Shown: positions 53,987-62,429 of the stretch, piece after piece
How the letters are laid out: each line of letters begins with the position of its first letter
Numbering within the stretch: position 1 is the stretch's first letter
Source: Variovorax sp. J22G73
GTDB lineage: Bacteria > Pseudomonadota > Gammaproteobacteria > Burkholderiales > Burkholderiaceae_C
DNA length: 64,000 bases
Direction of reading: 5' to 3'
Assembly (NCBI RefSeq): GCF_030317035.1
Contig: NZ_JASZYK010000003.1
Location: forward strand, 372,001 to 436,000
Notes under the pieces: model-generated
Told to the model about the DNA's origin: nothing
Seen by the model: the letters and a program-made list of their open reading frames with translations, nothing else
Database searches by the model: none
Translations under genes and position numbers: made by a program

Positions 53987-56329
53987 TCAAAGGCGGTAGG
54001 TGAGCGACAGCGTGGCGGCGCGGCCCGAACCCGGCACCGCGCGGCCGCCGTCCGAGGGAATCAGCGCGTCGTAGTAGTGGCGGTTCGCCAGGTTGAACAG
54101 GTTCAGGCGAATGTCGTACTTGGGCTGATGGTAGGCCAGCATGGCATCGAGCCGCGCGTAGCCGCCGACCTGCACGACGTCGGTGTTGTTCGCGTAGCGC
54201 CTGGCGCTGTAGGTGGTGCCCCCGCCGATCTCCCATTCGGGCGTAATCGCGTAGGTGGCCCACAGGCTGGCCGCGTCCTTCGGCGTGTTGGCCGGCGTCT
54301 TGCCGAGGGTGCCGGGCGCGATGCCGTCGATGATGGTCGCGTCCAGGTGCGTGTAGGCACCGAACAGCTGCAGCTTGTCGGTCACGCGGCCCGCCACGCC
54401 GGCGCGCGCGCCGTTTACGCGCACTGTGCCGGTGGCGCTGTAGGTGCCGTCGCTGTTCTGCGAGCGCGCGTTGGTCTGCGTGATCTGGAAGGCGGCGGCC
54501 GTGAACGACAGGTTGCCGTCGTTCATGTCCCACTTGCCGCCGAGTTCATACGCCTTGTTCTTCTGCGGCGGCAGCGGCTGCGTGCCGCCGGTGGTGGCCA
54601 CCAGCTGTTCGAGCGAGGGGTTGAACGACGTGCTGTACGACACGTAGTACGACTGCGCGGGCGTCGGCTGCCAGATGGCGCCGGCGCGCACGCTGGTGAA
54701 GTCGACCGTCTGGTTCTCGGCGCCCAGCGTGGTCGCGCTGGTGATGCTGTTGGTGATGTTCGCGCGGTAGTGGTCCTGCCGCACGCCGGCCACCAGTTTC
54801 CATTGCGGGGTCAGCTCCAGCGTGTCGTTCACGTAGCCGGCCACCGTGGTGGCGCTGGCGGTGGCCAGGTTGCCGGGCAGCGTGGGCGCGGTGGTGGGGG
54901 TGTTGCCCTGGTAGGGCGCGAGCAGCGGCGAGCAGGTGGCGTAGCCGGTGGTGGCGCCCGCGGCGTTCAGCGCGGTGCCGGCGCAGGTGCCGTTGCGGTA
55001 GTAGGCCTGGTTGTCGTAGGTGTCGTGGCCCAGCTCCAGGCCGGCGAGCAGCGTGTGCTTCACGGAGCCGGTTTCGAACCTGGTGTTCAGCTCGGTCAGG
55101 TTGAACAGCGACTTGTCGTGGATGGTGCGGTCGTGGCTTTGCTGGCGCACCCACAGCGTGTCCAGCGGCAGGCTGGAGAAGGCGGCGGTGGGCACGGCGG
55201 TGGTGCCGGTCGAAAACGGCGTGAACACGCCCTTGGACGAGATCGTGCCGATGCTCTGCGGCGCGGTTTCGCGCGCGTCGGTGGTCACGTCGTTGTACTG
55301 CGTCTGGTTGCGGATCGACGTGGTGGGCGTGAGCTTGTGCTGCACCACCGCGCTGAAGGCCTGGATGTCGGAGATGGTGCGGTCGTCGCTGAAGCCGTAG
55401 GCCAGGTCGCGGTTGACCTTCACCGGACGGCCGTTGAGCGGCGACACGCCGTAGTCGGGCTGGTCGCGGTTGTGCTGCACCAGCGCCGACAGCGTGACCT
55501 GCGTGGGCGTGTTGATGCCGAACTTCAGCGAGGCGTCCAGCCCGAAGTCCTTCAGCCTGGTCTGCTCGCGCGTGCTCGCGTCGCCCTGCTGGCCCATCGC
55601 GGCGATGCGAAAGGCCGAGGTGTCCGACAGCGGCCGGTTGATGTCGATGGTGGAGCGCACCAGGCCCGTGGTGCTGGCCGACAGCGACACCTCCGCCGCG
55701 GGCACGAGCGACGGCTTCTTGGTCACCTGGTTGATCACGCCGCCGGTGGAGCCGCGCCCGAAGAGCATCGACGACGGGCCCATCAGCACCTCGACCGATT
55801 CGAGTGCGAAGGTGTCGCGGTAGTACTGCGCGCGGTCGCGTGCGCCGTCCAGGTAGATGTCGGTGCGCGCCGAGAACCCGTTGAGGTTGATGTTGGTGCC
55901 GATCTGCCCGCCCTCGGCGCCGCCGATGGTCAGGCCCGGCACGTTGCGCAGCGCGCTCGCCAGCGAGGTCGCGCCTTGCGACTGCATCACGGCCTGGTTG
56001 ATGACGGTGATCGACTGCGGCGCATCGCGCAGGTCGGCCGGCAGGCGGCTCAGGGAGGCGGGGTTGGCGCCGAAGCCGGTCTTGTCCTGCGCGCCTTGCA
56101 CCTGCACTTCGCGCAGCGTGGCGGGCACGGAGGTGCCCGGGGCCGCGGAAGGCGCCGCCGTGGAGGCCGGTGCCGCGGGTTCGGGAGCCTGCTGGGCGAA
56201 CGCGGTGGGCAGTGAGGCGCAAAGGCCGAGCAGGGCGATGGCCACGGGCGTGAGCCGCCGCGTGGTGCGCAGGGCGCTGGGCGAAACCCAGGAATCAGAG
56301 GAAGCAGAGGGGAGGCAGGTACGGGTCAT
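53987..56329 (-). CDS. TonB-dependent siderophore receptor (Fiu/PiuA type)
   Basis: The 780-residue protein has a signal peptide (LTPVAIALLGLCASLPTAFAQ), a plug domain with SLSRLPADLRDAPQSITVINQAVMQSQGATSLASALRNVPG, and a beta-barrel that ends in TLSLTYRL with the C-terminal aromatic-Arg-Leu pattern. It imports ferric siderophore across the outer membrane. The ATG at 56329 is preceded by GGAAAG. piuC follows. A candidate Fur site lies about 85 bp upstream. Confidence 0.95.
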   Translation of the reverse strand: MTRTCLPSASSDSWVSPSALRTTRRLTPVAIALLGLCASLPTAFAQQAPEPAAPASTAAPSAAPGTSVPATLREVQVQGAQDKTGFGANPASLSRLPADLRDAPQSITVINQAVMQSQGATSLASALRNVPGLTIGGAEGGQIGTNINLNGFSARTDIYLDGARDRAQYYRDTFALESVEVLMGPSSMLFGRGSTGGVINQVTKKPSLVPAAEVSLSASTTGLVRSTIDINRPLSDTSAFRIAAMGQQGDASTREQTRLKDFGLDASLKFGINTPTQVTLSALVQHNRDQPDYGVSPLNGRPVKVNRDLAYGFSDDRTISDIQAFSAVVQHKLTPTTSIRNQTQYNDVTTDARETAPQSIGTISSKGVFTPFSTGTTAVPTAAFSSLPLDTLWVRQQSHDRTIHDKSLFNLTELNTRFETGSVKHTLLAGLELGHDTYDNQAYYRNGTCAGTALNAAGATTGYATCSPLLAPYQGNTPTTAPTLPGNLATASATTVAGYVNDTLELTPQWKLVAGVRQDHYRANITNSITSATTLGAENQTVDFTSVRAGAIWQPTPAQSYYVSYSTSFNPSLEQLVATTGGTQPLPPQKNKAYELGGKWDMNDGNLSFTAAAFQITQTNARSQNSDGTYSATGTVRVNGARAGVAGRVTDKLQLFGAYTHLDATIIDGIAPGTLGKTPANTPKDAASLWATYAITPEWEIGGGTTYSARRYANNTDVVQVGGYARLDAMLAYHQPKYDIRLNLFNLANRHYYDALIPSDGGRAVPGSGRAATLSLTYRL

Positions 56330-56412
56330 GGGCGGCTTTCCGGGCGGCGCCCGGACGGGGGTCCGGGCCGGGTGGCGCAAACAAGCGCACCACCGGGCGC
56401 GAATTCTGTCCG

Positions 56413-56429
56413 CGAATGACTCCTATTCG
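56413..56429 (-). promoter_or_regulatory. candidate Fur box upstream of the siderophore receptor gene
   Basis: CGAAT and ATTCG form an inverted repeat with 7 bp between, in an AT-rich island within GC-rich DNA. AATGA...ATTCGAAT resembles the AATGAtaat repeats of Fur sites. On the minus strand a perfect TTGACA lies further upstream (complement of 56481-56486). A Fur-controlled receptor would be expected; the match is only partial. Confidence 0.45.
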
Positions 56430-56539
56430 AATCTTTTACCTCTTGTTGTCCGAGCTACGACACAAAACACCGGCTTTACCTGTCAAGTCAGGTCAGCGGC
56501 AGGTTTCTGCGAGAACAAGTAGAGACGATGTCGCCCGGC

Positions 56540-56962
56540 TCACTCCCAAGGCGTAGCCGCCGGAATCTCGCACACCGGCTCCACGTCGATGCTCTTGAAG
56601 TCCGCCGGCGACACGATCTCCAGGTACTCCATGTCGGGCGAGTAGTCGAACAGGTAGTGGCGGATGCCCGGGCGCTGGTGCACCACGTCGCCGGCCTCGA
56701 CCAGCGTTTCCTTGTCTTCGTACATGAAGCGGGCCCAGCCCTTGACCATGATCACGATCTGAAAGTCCGCCTCGTGCCGGTGCCAGCCGGTGCCCGTTTC
56801 CGGTGCCATGTTGGCCTTGACGAGGTGGGCGATGACCTTGCCGTTGGTGGCCTCCGCAACGCCCAGGTCGCGGTAGAGAAAAAAGTCGCGCAACCCGCCC
56901 GGCACGAACTCCGTGTCGCCGGGTTTCACATGGGAGAACTGGGTGGCAGTACGGTCCAGCAT
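56540..56962 (-). CDS. cupin domain-containing protein
   Basis: The 140-residue single-domain cupin has the metal motif 1 GTGWHRHEADFQIVIMVKGWARFMYEDKE and motif 2 AGDVVHQRPGIRHYLFDYSP, giving three to four metal-binding His/Glu residues. AAGGAG lies eight bases before the ATG. It is monocistronic, and the ligand or reaction is unknown. It lies upstream of the siderophore receptor on the same strand with 210 bp between. Confidence 0.88.
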   Translation of the reverse strand: MLDRTATQFSHVKPGDTEFVPGGLRDFFLYRDLGVAEATNGKVIAHLVKANMAPETGTGWHRHEADFQIVIMVKGWARFMYEDKETLVEAGDVVHQRPGIRHYLFDYSPDMEYLEIVSPADFKSIDVEPVCEIPAATPWE

Positions 56963-57088
56963 GGGGCGCTCCTTCGCAGGTGGTGGGTGTTGCGCCGCAG
57001 CACGCATAAAGCGTTCCCGGGACGACGGCCGCGTGTTGGCGTTAGCCTTGGCCCACCGAGCTCGCATCACTTTCATGAGGACCACCGA

Positions 57089-57403
57089 ATGAGCAAGTCC
57101 AAGCCATGCACGCACACCGACAGCATCCACCAAGTGACGCCCAGCGCCAAGGGTTGCGAGGAGTGCCTGAAGACCGGCAGCCCCTGGGTGCATCTGCGGC
57201 TGTGCCGCACCTGCGGCCACGTCGGCTGCTGCGACGATTCGCCGAACCGCCACGCGCGCGCGCACTTCCATGAAACCGCGCATCCGATCATCGAAGGCTA
57301 CGACCCGCCCGAAGGCTGGGGCTGGTGCTTCGTGGACCGCGTGGCGCTCGACCTGGGCGAAGACACCACGCCGCAGGTCGGGCCGATTCCCAGGTTCGTC
57401 TGA
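57089..57403 (+). CDS. UBP-type zinc finger protein
   Basis: The 104-residue protein has eight or more Cys/His ligands in the ZnF-UBP order: CTHTDSIHQ, CEECLKTG, LCRTCGHVGCCDDSPNRHARAHFHETAHPIIEGYDPPEGWGWCF. In eukaryotes this fold binds ubiquitin C-termini. Bacterial single-domain versions are common in this group and have no agreed function. It is divergent from the cupin gene and converges on the molybdoenzyme gene. Confidence 0.92.
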   Translation: MSKSKPCTHTDSIHQVTPSAKGCEECLKTGSPWVHLRLCRTCGHVGCCDDSPNRHARAHFHETAHPIIEGYDPPEGWGWCFVDRVALDLGEDTTPQVGPIPRFV

Positions 57404-57426
57404 CGCGACGCGGCTTCGGGCCGTAT

Positions 57427-59745
57427 TCAGGCCGAAGCCCGCACCCGCACCGGCACCGACTTGTAAGACGGCGTGCCGCTCTGCGGATCGCGGTGCGCCA
57501 GGCCGATGAGCACATTGGCCTCCGGGTAGTAGGCCCCCGCCGACCCGCGCGGAATGTCGTACGCCACCGCGGTCAGGTTGCGCAGCACCGCGCGCGGCGC
57601 AGGCCCTTCCACTTCCCCTTCCCCTTCGCTTTCATCTTCGAACGGCACAGCCTCCAGGTCCACCCGGTCGCCCGCCGCCAGGCCCTGCGCGGCCAGGTCG
57701 TCGGCGTTCAGGAACACCATGTCCCTGCGCCCGAAGATGCCGCGGTAGCGGTCGTCGAAGCCGTAGATGGTGGTGTTGTACTGGTCGTGGCTGCGCAGCG
57801 TGGCCAGCGTGAGCACCTGCGCACCGGCGGCGCGCGGGTCTTCCTTGATGCCCGGCATCACGATGAACTGCGCCTTGCCCGATGGCGTGTGCCACACCCG
57901 CTCGGCCGGGCCGATGGGCAGCCTGAAACCGCCGGGCGTCTTGATGCGCAGGTTGTAGCCATCGAAGCCCGCGAGCACGCCCTCGATGCCGTCGCGGATG
58001 CGGCCGTAGTCGGCGGCCATGCCGGTCCAGTCGATGCCGTGCCGCCCCGCGAGCACCGCCTGCGCGATGCCCGCGACGATGGCCGGCTCCGAGCGCACCT
58101 GCGCCGAAGGCGGCGGCAGCCGGCCGGTGGAGGCGTGCACCATCGACATCGAGTCTTCGACGGTGATTGACTGCACGCCGCCCGCCTGCACGTCGAGCTC
58201 GGTGCGCCCCAGGCAGGGCAGCAGCAGGCTCTGCCTGCCCACCAGCAGGTGCGAGCGGTTGGGCTTGGTCGCGATGTGCACGGCCATCTCCAGGCCGCGC
58301 ATGGCCGCGAAGGTGCGCAGCGGGTCGGCCATGGCCACGGCCAGGTTGCCGCCCAGGCACATCAGGAACTTCGAGCGGCCCGCCTCGATGGCCTCGACGG
58401 CTTCGCCCGCGTCGTGCCCGCGCTGCGCGGGCGGCACGAAGCCGTACACCCGCTCGATGCCCTGGCGCAGCGCCAGCGGCGCCTTCTCATCGATGCCCAC
58501 GGTGCGGTTGCCCTGCACGTTCGAGTGGCCGCGCACCGGGCAGATGCCCGCGCCGGGCCGGCCGTAGTTGCCGCGCAGCATCAGCAGGTTGGAAATCTGC
58601 TGCACGTTGTCGGTGCCCAGCCGGTGCTGCGTGATGCCCATGCCGAAGGCGACGATGGTGCGCCGCGCCTTGCAGTACAGGCGCGCCACGTGTTCCAGCG
58701 AGGCGCGCGGCAGGCCCGAGGCGAGCTCCACGTCGGCCCATTCGGTGGCGTACAGGTCTTCGGCCAGCGCCTCGAAACCTTGCGTGTGCTCGGCGATGAA
58801 GGCGCGGTCGAGCAGGCCCGGCCCGCCCGCGGCAAGGTCGTCGGCGTCAAGGGACAGCACCGCCTTCATGACGCCCTTGAGCGCCGCCGCGTCGCCGCCG
58901 ACCTTCACCTGCAGGTAGTCGCTGGCGATGTCGGTGGCGCTGAAGGTGGCCATCTCCAGCGGGTCTTGCGGCGCCGCGAAGCGCTCCAGCGCGCGCTCGC
59001 GCAGCGGGTTGAACACCACGATGGGCGCGCCGCGCCGCGAGGCCGCATGCAGCGTGGTCATCATGCGCGGGTGGTTGGTGCCGGGGTTGTGGCCCATGGA
59101 GATGATGAGGTCGGCGTGGTCGAAGTCTTCGAGCGACACCGTGCCCTTGCCGATGCCGATGGACTTCGGCAGGCCCACGCTCGTGGCCTCGTGGCACATG
59201 TTGGAGCAGTCGGGGAAGTTGTTGGTGCCGTAGGCGCGCGCGAACAGCTGGTACACGAAGGCAGCTTCGTTCGACGCGCGGCCCGAGGTGTAGAACTCCG
59301 CCATGTCCGGCGAGGGCAGCGCCTGCAGCACCGATGCGATGCGCGCGAAGGCGTCGTCCCATTCGATCTGCACGTAGCGGTCGGTGGCCGCGTCGTAGGC
59401 CATGGGGTGCGTGAGGCGGCCCAGGTCTTCGATGTCGTGGTCGTTCCAGGCCAGCAGCTCGCTCACGGTATGGCGCTGGAACACCTCGGGCGTGGCGCGC
59501 TTGCGCGTGGCCTCCCAGGTGACGGCCTTGGCGCCGTTCTCGCAGAACTCGAAGGCCGAGGTGTGCTGCGGGTCGGGCCAGGCGCAGCCGGGGCAGTCGA
59601 AGCCGTCGGGCTGGTTGTTGCGCAGCATGATGCGCGTACCCGACACGGCATTCATCTGCCCGTGGATGGCCTTGGCCACCGCGCCCAATGCGTCCCAGCC
59701 GCCGGCGGGGTGTTCGTACGTGCGGATGCCTGAATCGTCGGCCAT
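57427..59745 (-). CDS. FdhF/YdeP family molybdopterin oxidoreductase
   Basis: The 772-residue protein has the N-terminal region FDCPGCAWPDP of the YdeP group, which has fewer cluster cysteines than formate dehydrogenase. Mo-bisPGD signatures include SMGHNPGTNHPRMM, RGNYGRPGAGICPVRGHSNVQGNRTVGI and a C-terminal dinucleotide-binding domain (AYDIPRGSAGAYYPEANVLI). E. coli YdeP is linked to acid resistance and is controlled by EvgSA. A Glu/Asp insert (EDESEGEGEVEG) lies in the last domain. A small conserved gene precedes it by 21 bp. Confidence 0.92.
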   Translation of the reverse strand: MADDSGIRTYEHPAGGWDALGAVAKAIHGQMNAVSGTRIMLRNNQPDGFDCPGCAWPDPQHTSAFEFCENGAKAVTWEATRKRATPEVFQRHTVSELLAWNDHDIEDLGRLTHPMAYDAATDRYVQIEWDDAFARIASVLQALPSPDMAEFYTSGRASNEAAFVYQLFARAYGTNNFPDCSNMCHEATSVGLPKSIGIGKGTVSLEDFDHADLIISMGHNPGTNHPRMMTTLHAASRRGAPIVVFNPLRERALERFAAPQDPLEMATFSATDIASDYLQVKVGGDAAALKGVMKAVLSLDADDLAAGGPGLLDRAFIAEHTQGFEALAEDLYATEWADVELASGLPRASLEHVARLYCKARRTIVAFGMGITQHRLGTDNVQQISNLLMLRGNYGRPGAGICPVRGHSNVQGNRTVGIDEKAPLALRQGIERVYGFVPPAQRGHDAGEAVEAIEAGRSKFLMCLGGNLAVAMADPLRTFAAMRGLEMAVHIATKPNRSHLLVGRQSLLLPCLGRTELDVQAGGVQSITVEDSMSMVHASTGRLPPPSAQVRSEPAIVAGIAQAVLAGRHGIDWTGMAADYGRIRDGIEGVLAGFDGYNLRIKTPGGFRLPIGPAERVWHTPSGKAQFIVMPGIKEDPRAAGAQVLTLATLRSHDQYNTTIYGFDDRYRGIFGRRDMVFLNADDLAAQGLAAGDRVDLEAVPFEDESEGEGEVEGPAPRAVLRNLTAVAYDIPRGSAGAYYPEANVLIGLAHRDPQSGTPSYKSVPVRVRASA

Positions 59746-59766
59746 GTGCGGCTCCTGGTGTCGGGG

Positions 59767-60231
59767 TCAGTTGCTGCAGGCGAAGCGCAGCGCGCGGGCC
59801 GCGTCGTGCACGCGCGCGAAGTCGCTGTCGAGCAGGTGCAGCGGCTGCGCGCCGTCGAGCCAGCCGTTGGGCTGCACGAACCATTGCGCGAGGTCGCCGT
59901 CGTCGAGCAGGCCGGCCAGCTCGCCGACCAGCAGCCGCACCGGTGCGCGCACCGCCACGTCGCCGCGTTCGAACTGGAAGAACGGCAGCCAGCGCTGCCC
60001 GCCCCATTCCATGCCGATCACCTCGCGGGCCGCGATGGCGCGCGCAAGCTCCGACAGGCCGGTGCGCGGGCGCCGCGCCGCAATCTCGTGCCCCGTGGCC
60101 AGTCCGCCGGAGGTCCGGTAGGCCGCCAGCAAGCCCAGGAAGCGGTCGTCGTCGACCCGCAATGCCAAGGCGGCGCCGTGCCAGTTGGCGGCGGGGGCGA
60201 TGGGTGCGGTGCGGGTTGGGGTGGCTTGCAT
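59767..60231 (-). CDS. conserved hypothetical protein with an Xre/MbcA/ParS-like C-terminal region
   Basis: The 154-residue protein starts MQATPTRTAPIAPAANWHG with AGGA nine bases upstream. The C-terminal half (WFVQPNGWLDGAQPLHLLDSDFARVHDAARALRF) resembles the DUF2384 toxin-binding domain of ParS-type antitoxins; the middle has REVIGMEWGGQRWLPFFQFER. No RES-type toxin gene is adjacent. It precedes the ydeP-type gene by 21 bp and is probably co-transcribed. The DUF2384 link is by eye only. Confidence 0.7.
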   Translation of the reverse strand: MQATPTRTAPIAPAANWHGAALALRVDDDRFLGLLAAYRTSGGLATGHEIAARRPRTGLSELARAIAAREVIGMEWGGQRWLPFFQFERGDVAVRAPVRLLVGELAGLLDDGDLAQWFVQPNGWLDGAQPLHLLDSDFARVHDAARALRFACSN

Positions 60232-60546
60232 GAACGGTCCTCGGTGGGTGGATCGGGGCGTTGATGCGTCGATGTTGCGGCGCGCTGCTTGCAGCATGGT
60301 TTCAGGCGCGCAACGCTGTGTTTCATTTGTAGCGCGGCGCGTTCGGTCCACATCTTCCCTGCGCTCGCGCCCCTGGGAATTTCATCTGCAACATGGTCAG
60401 CCGCAATGAAATGACACGGCAACCGTCGCGCGGCACAGTGCACTCATGGACCACCGGTTGCGCATCGGCCGACGGTTCATCTGTCCATCCGATGCAGACC
60501 CGATGCAGCTTCGTTCCCACCCTGTTCCAGATCGAAAGGCGCTCCC
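60232..60546. promoter_or_regulatory. divergent control region between the ydeP-type operon and dps
   Basis: This 315-bp gene-free stretch holds, read on the minus strand, TACAAATGAAAC (60331-60320) and TTGCAGATGAAATT (60392-60379). On the plus strand it has CAATGAAATGAC (60404-60415). The first is identical over 12 bases to 61945-61956 before the receiver-kinase operon. These look like sites for one regulator. No clear sigma-70 box was found for dps. Confidence 0.5.
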
Positions 60547-61068
60547 ATGACCATCACGCTCGAATCCACCACCGCGCGCCGCCAGGCGCCCCTGCACACG
60601 CCCACCTCGCTCGGCGCCGAAGCGCGCCGCGACATCGCCGGCGGGCTGTCGGCCCTGCTGGCCGACACCTTCGCGCTGTACCTGAAGACCAAGAACTTCC
60701 ACTGGCACATGTCGGGGCCGCACTTTCGCGACTACCACCTGATGCTGGACGAGCAGTCGGACCAGATCTTCGCCATGACCGACCCCATTGCCGAGCGCGC
60801 GCGCAAGCTCGGCGGCACCACGCTGCGCTCCATCGGCGACATCACGCGCCACCAGCGCCTGTCGGACAACGATGCGCCGTTCGTCACGCCGCAGGACATG
60901 CTGGCCGAGCTGCGCGAAGACAACCTGCGCCTGGTCGACTTCATGCGCGCCACGCACGGCATGTGCGACGGCTACGGCGACGTGGCCACGGCCAGCCTGC
61001 TGGAGGTGTGGATCGACGAGGCCGAGCGTCGTGCCTGGTTCCTGTTCGAGAGCGGCCGCGAAGCCTGA
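60547..61068 (+). CDS. dps: Dps family DNA-binding ferritin-like protein
   Basis: The 173-residue protein has the complete intersubunit ferroxidase site, His52, His64, Asp68, Asp79 and Glu83, in KNFHWHMSGPHFRDYHLMLDEQSDQIFAMTDPIAER. Dps oxidises and stores iron with hydrogen peroxide and protects DNA in stress. Its N-terminal tail has few Lys residues, so DNA binding may be weak. It is divergent from the ydeP-type operon and sits beside a two-component system. Confidence 0.95.
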   Translation: MTITLESTTARRQAPLHTPTSLGAEARRDIAGGLSALLADTFALYLKTKNFHWHMSGPHFRDYHLMLDEQSDQIFAMTDPIAERARKLGGTTLRSIGDITRHQRLSDNDAPFVTPQDMLAELREDNLRLVDFMRATHGMCDGYGDVATASLLEVWIDEAERRAWFLFESGREA

Positions 61069-61134
61069 GCGGCCATGGGGTGCACCGCGGCCGCCAGGGC
61101 CCGGTGCCTCCGGGGTGCGCTGCACCTTCAGCGC

Positions 61135-61167
61135 AGGTTCGATGCAGGTTCAGTGCAAGTTCAGTGC
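61135..61167. repeat. three 11-bp tandem repeats at the end of the response regulator gene
   Basis: AGGTTCGATGC, AGGTTCAGTGC and AAGTTCAGTGC follow directly, with a degenerate fourth unit to the left (CCTTCAGCGC). The stop codon of the leftward regulator gene lies in the last unit. The array fills much of the gap to the convergent dps gene. Confidence 0.7.
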
Positions 61168-61895
61168 AGCACCTGCACCTGCGGCTCGAACACGTAGCCC
61201 GCGCCGCGTTCGGTGCGGATCATCTTCGGCGCGGCCGCGTCGATCTCGATCTTGCGGCGCAGCCGCAGGATCTGCACGTCGATGGAGCGGTCGTACACCT
61301 CGGCGCCGTGCAGGCGCGACAGCTCCAGCAGCTGGTCGCGCGAGAGCACGCGCTGCGGCTGCTCGCACAGCGCCAGCAGCAGGTTGAACTCGCCGTTGCT
61401 CAGCTCCACGCGCTGGCCCTCCGGCGAGGTCAGGCGGCGCGCCAGCAGGTTCAGCTCCCAGCCCGCGAAGCGGTAGGCGCGGCGCTTGGTGTTGCGGCCG
61501 GCCGGCGCGGCGTCGGTGCGGGCCTGGTAGCGGCGCAGCACCGCGCGAATGCGCGCCAGCATCTCGCGGTTGCTGAATGGCTTGGTGACGTAGTCGTCCG
61601 CGGCAATCTCCAGGCCCATGACGCGGTCGGCCTCGTCCTGCTTGCCGGTGACGATGATGACCGGCAGCTCGCTGGTGTCGCGCAGGCCGCGCGCCAGCTG
61701 CATGCCGTCTTCGCCGCCCAGGCGCAGGTCGAGCAGCACCAGGTCGATCACGCTGTCCTGCAGCACCGCGGTCATCTCGGCCCCGGTGGCCACGGCGGTT
61801 ACCTGGAACTCGTTTTCCGTCAGGTACGCGGTCATCAGCTCGCGCAGTGCAGGGTCGTCGTCGACCACCAGGATGTGGGGTGCAGCGGTGTTCAT
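61161..61895 (-). CDS. OmpR family response regulator
   Basis: The 244-residue protein has a receiver domain with Asp12-Asp13, phosphoacceptor Asp56 (LVLLDLRLGGEDG), Thr in IIVTGKQ and Lys in YVTKPFS. An OmpR-type winged helix (ELNLLARRLTSPEGQRVELSNGEFNLLLAL to YDRSIDVQILRLRRKIE) follows. It is divergent from a receiver-kinase pair 157 bp away and may be their output. A TTG at 61916 is a less likely start. Confidence 0.93.
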   Translation of the reverse strand: MNTAAPHILVVDDDPALRELMTAYLTENEFQVTAVATGAEMTAVLQDSVIDLVLLDLRLGGEDGMQLARGLRDTSELPVIIVTGKQDEADRVMGLEIAADDYVTKPFSNREMLARIRAVLRRYQARTDAAPAGRNTKRRAYRFAGWELNLLARRLTSPEGQRVELSNGEFNLLLALCEQPQRVLSRDQLLELSRLHGAEVYDRSIDVQILRLRRKIEIDAAAPKMIRTERGAGYVFEPQVQVLH

Positions 61896-62051
61896 GGCGA
61901 TCGAAGCGTAATTCAAATGATCCTACGCAGGCCTACCGGCGCATTACAAATGAAACGAACCGCCGCCCGCCTGACATCGCGCCGGCACCTGCGTCGGCGC
62001 CAATCGGTCCATGGGGTGCACCACGCACCCGCAAGAACAGGGACTGATGTC
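61896..62051. promoter_or_regulatory. divergent control region of the two-component genes
   Basis: At 61945-61956 the + strand reads TACAAATGAAAC, identical to the box upstream of the ydeP-type operon (60331-60320, minus strand). In both cases the box points towards the gene and ends about 90 bp before the start codon (95 nt here, 88 nt there). This suggests a common regulator, perhaps the OmpR-type protein encoded next to it. Confidence 0.5.
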
Positions 62052-62429
62052 ATGTCGAAGATCATGGTTATCGAGGAAGATAGCGCGATGCGCGTGCTCA
62101 TTTGCGAATGGCTGGCCGGCGAGGGGCACGAGGTCCGCTCGCTGCCGCGGCATGGCGGGGCCGCGAACGCGCCGACCGACACCACCGTCGACCTGGTGGT
62201 TCTCGACCTGCCGCACCCGCGCTCGCGCGCCGCCGACAACCTGCGCACCGTGCAGGCCGTGCACGCCGCCTGGCCGCACGCGGCGGTCATCGGCATTTCG
62301 GCGCAGCTCGCGCGCAGCCTGGGCGGCGACTCGGAGGTGAGCCGGGCGCTCGGCGCGAGCCGGCTGCTGGCCAAGCCCTGCACCCGCGAAGAACTGCTCG
62401 GCGCCGTGGCGGCCACGCTCGCGGCATGA
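62052..62429 (+). CDS. single-domain response regulator receiver
   Basis: The 125-residue protein is a receiver alone. The acidic pair is Glu-Asp in VIEED, the phosphoacceptor is Asp52 (VVLDLPHP), Ser83 replaces Thr in GISAQ, and Lys108 is in LLAKPCT. The residues needed for phosphorylation are all there, so it may accept or store phosphate. The ATG is overlapped at the far end by the kinase start (ATGA). It may be a phosphate sink or a relay between kinase and OmpR-type regulator. Confidence 0.85.
   Translation: MSKIMVIEEDSAMRVLICEWLAGEGHEVRSLPRHGGAANAPTDTTVDLVVLDLPHPRSRAADNLRTVQAVHAAWPHAAVIGISAQLARSLGGDSEVSRALGASRLLAKPCTREELLGAVAATLAA

Noticed and set aside
53066..56215. A rightward frame of about 1050 codons opposite piuC and the TonB receptor
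   Set aside because: The opposite strand has clear family motifs, a signal peptide and ribosome sites; this frame has only GC-bias composition.
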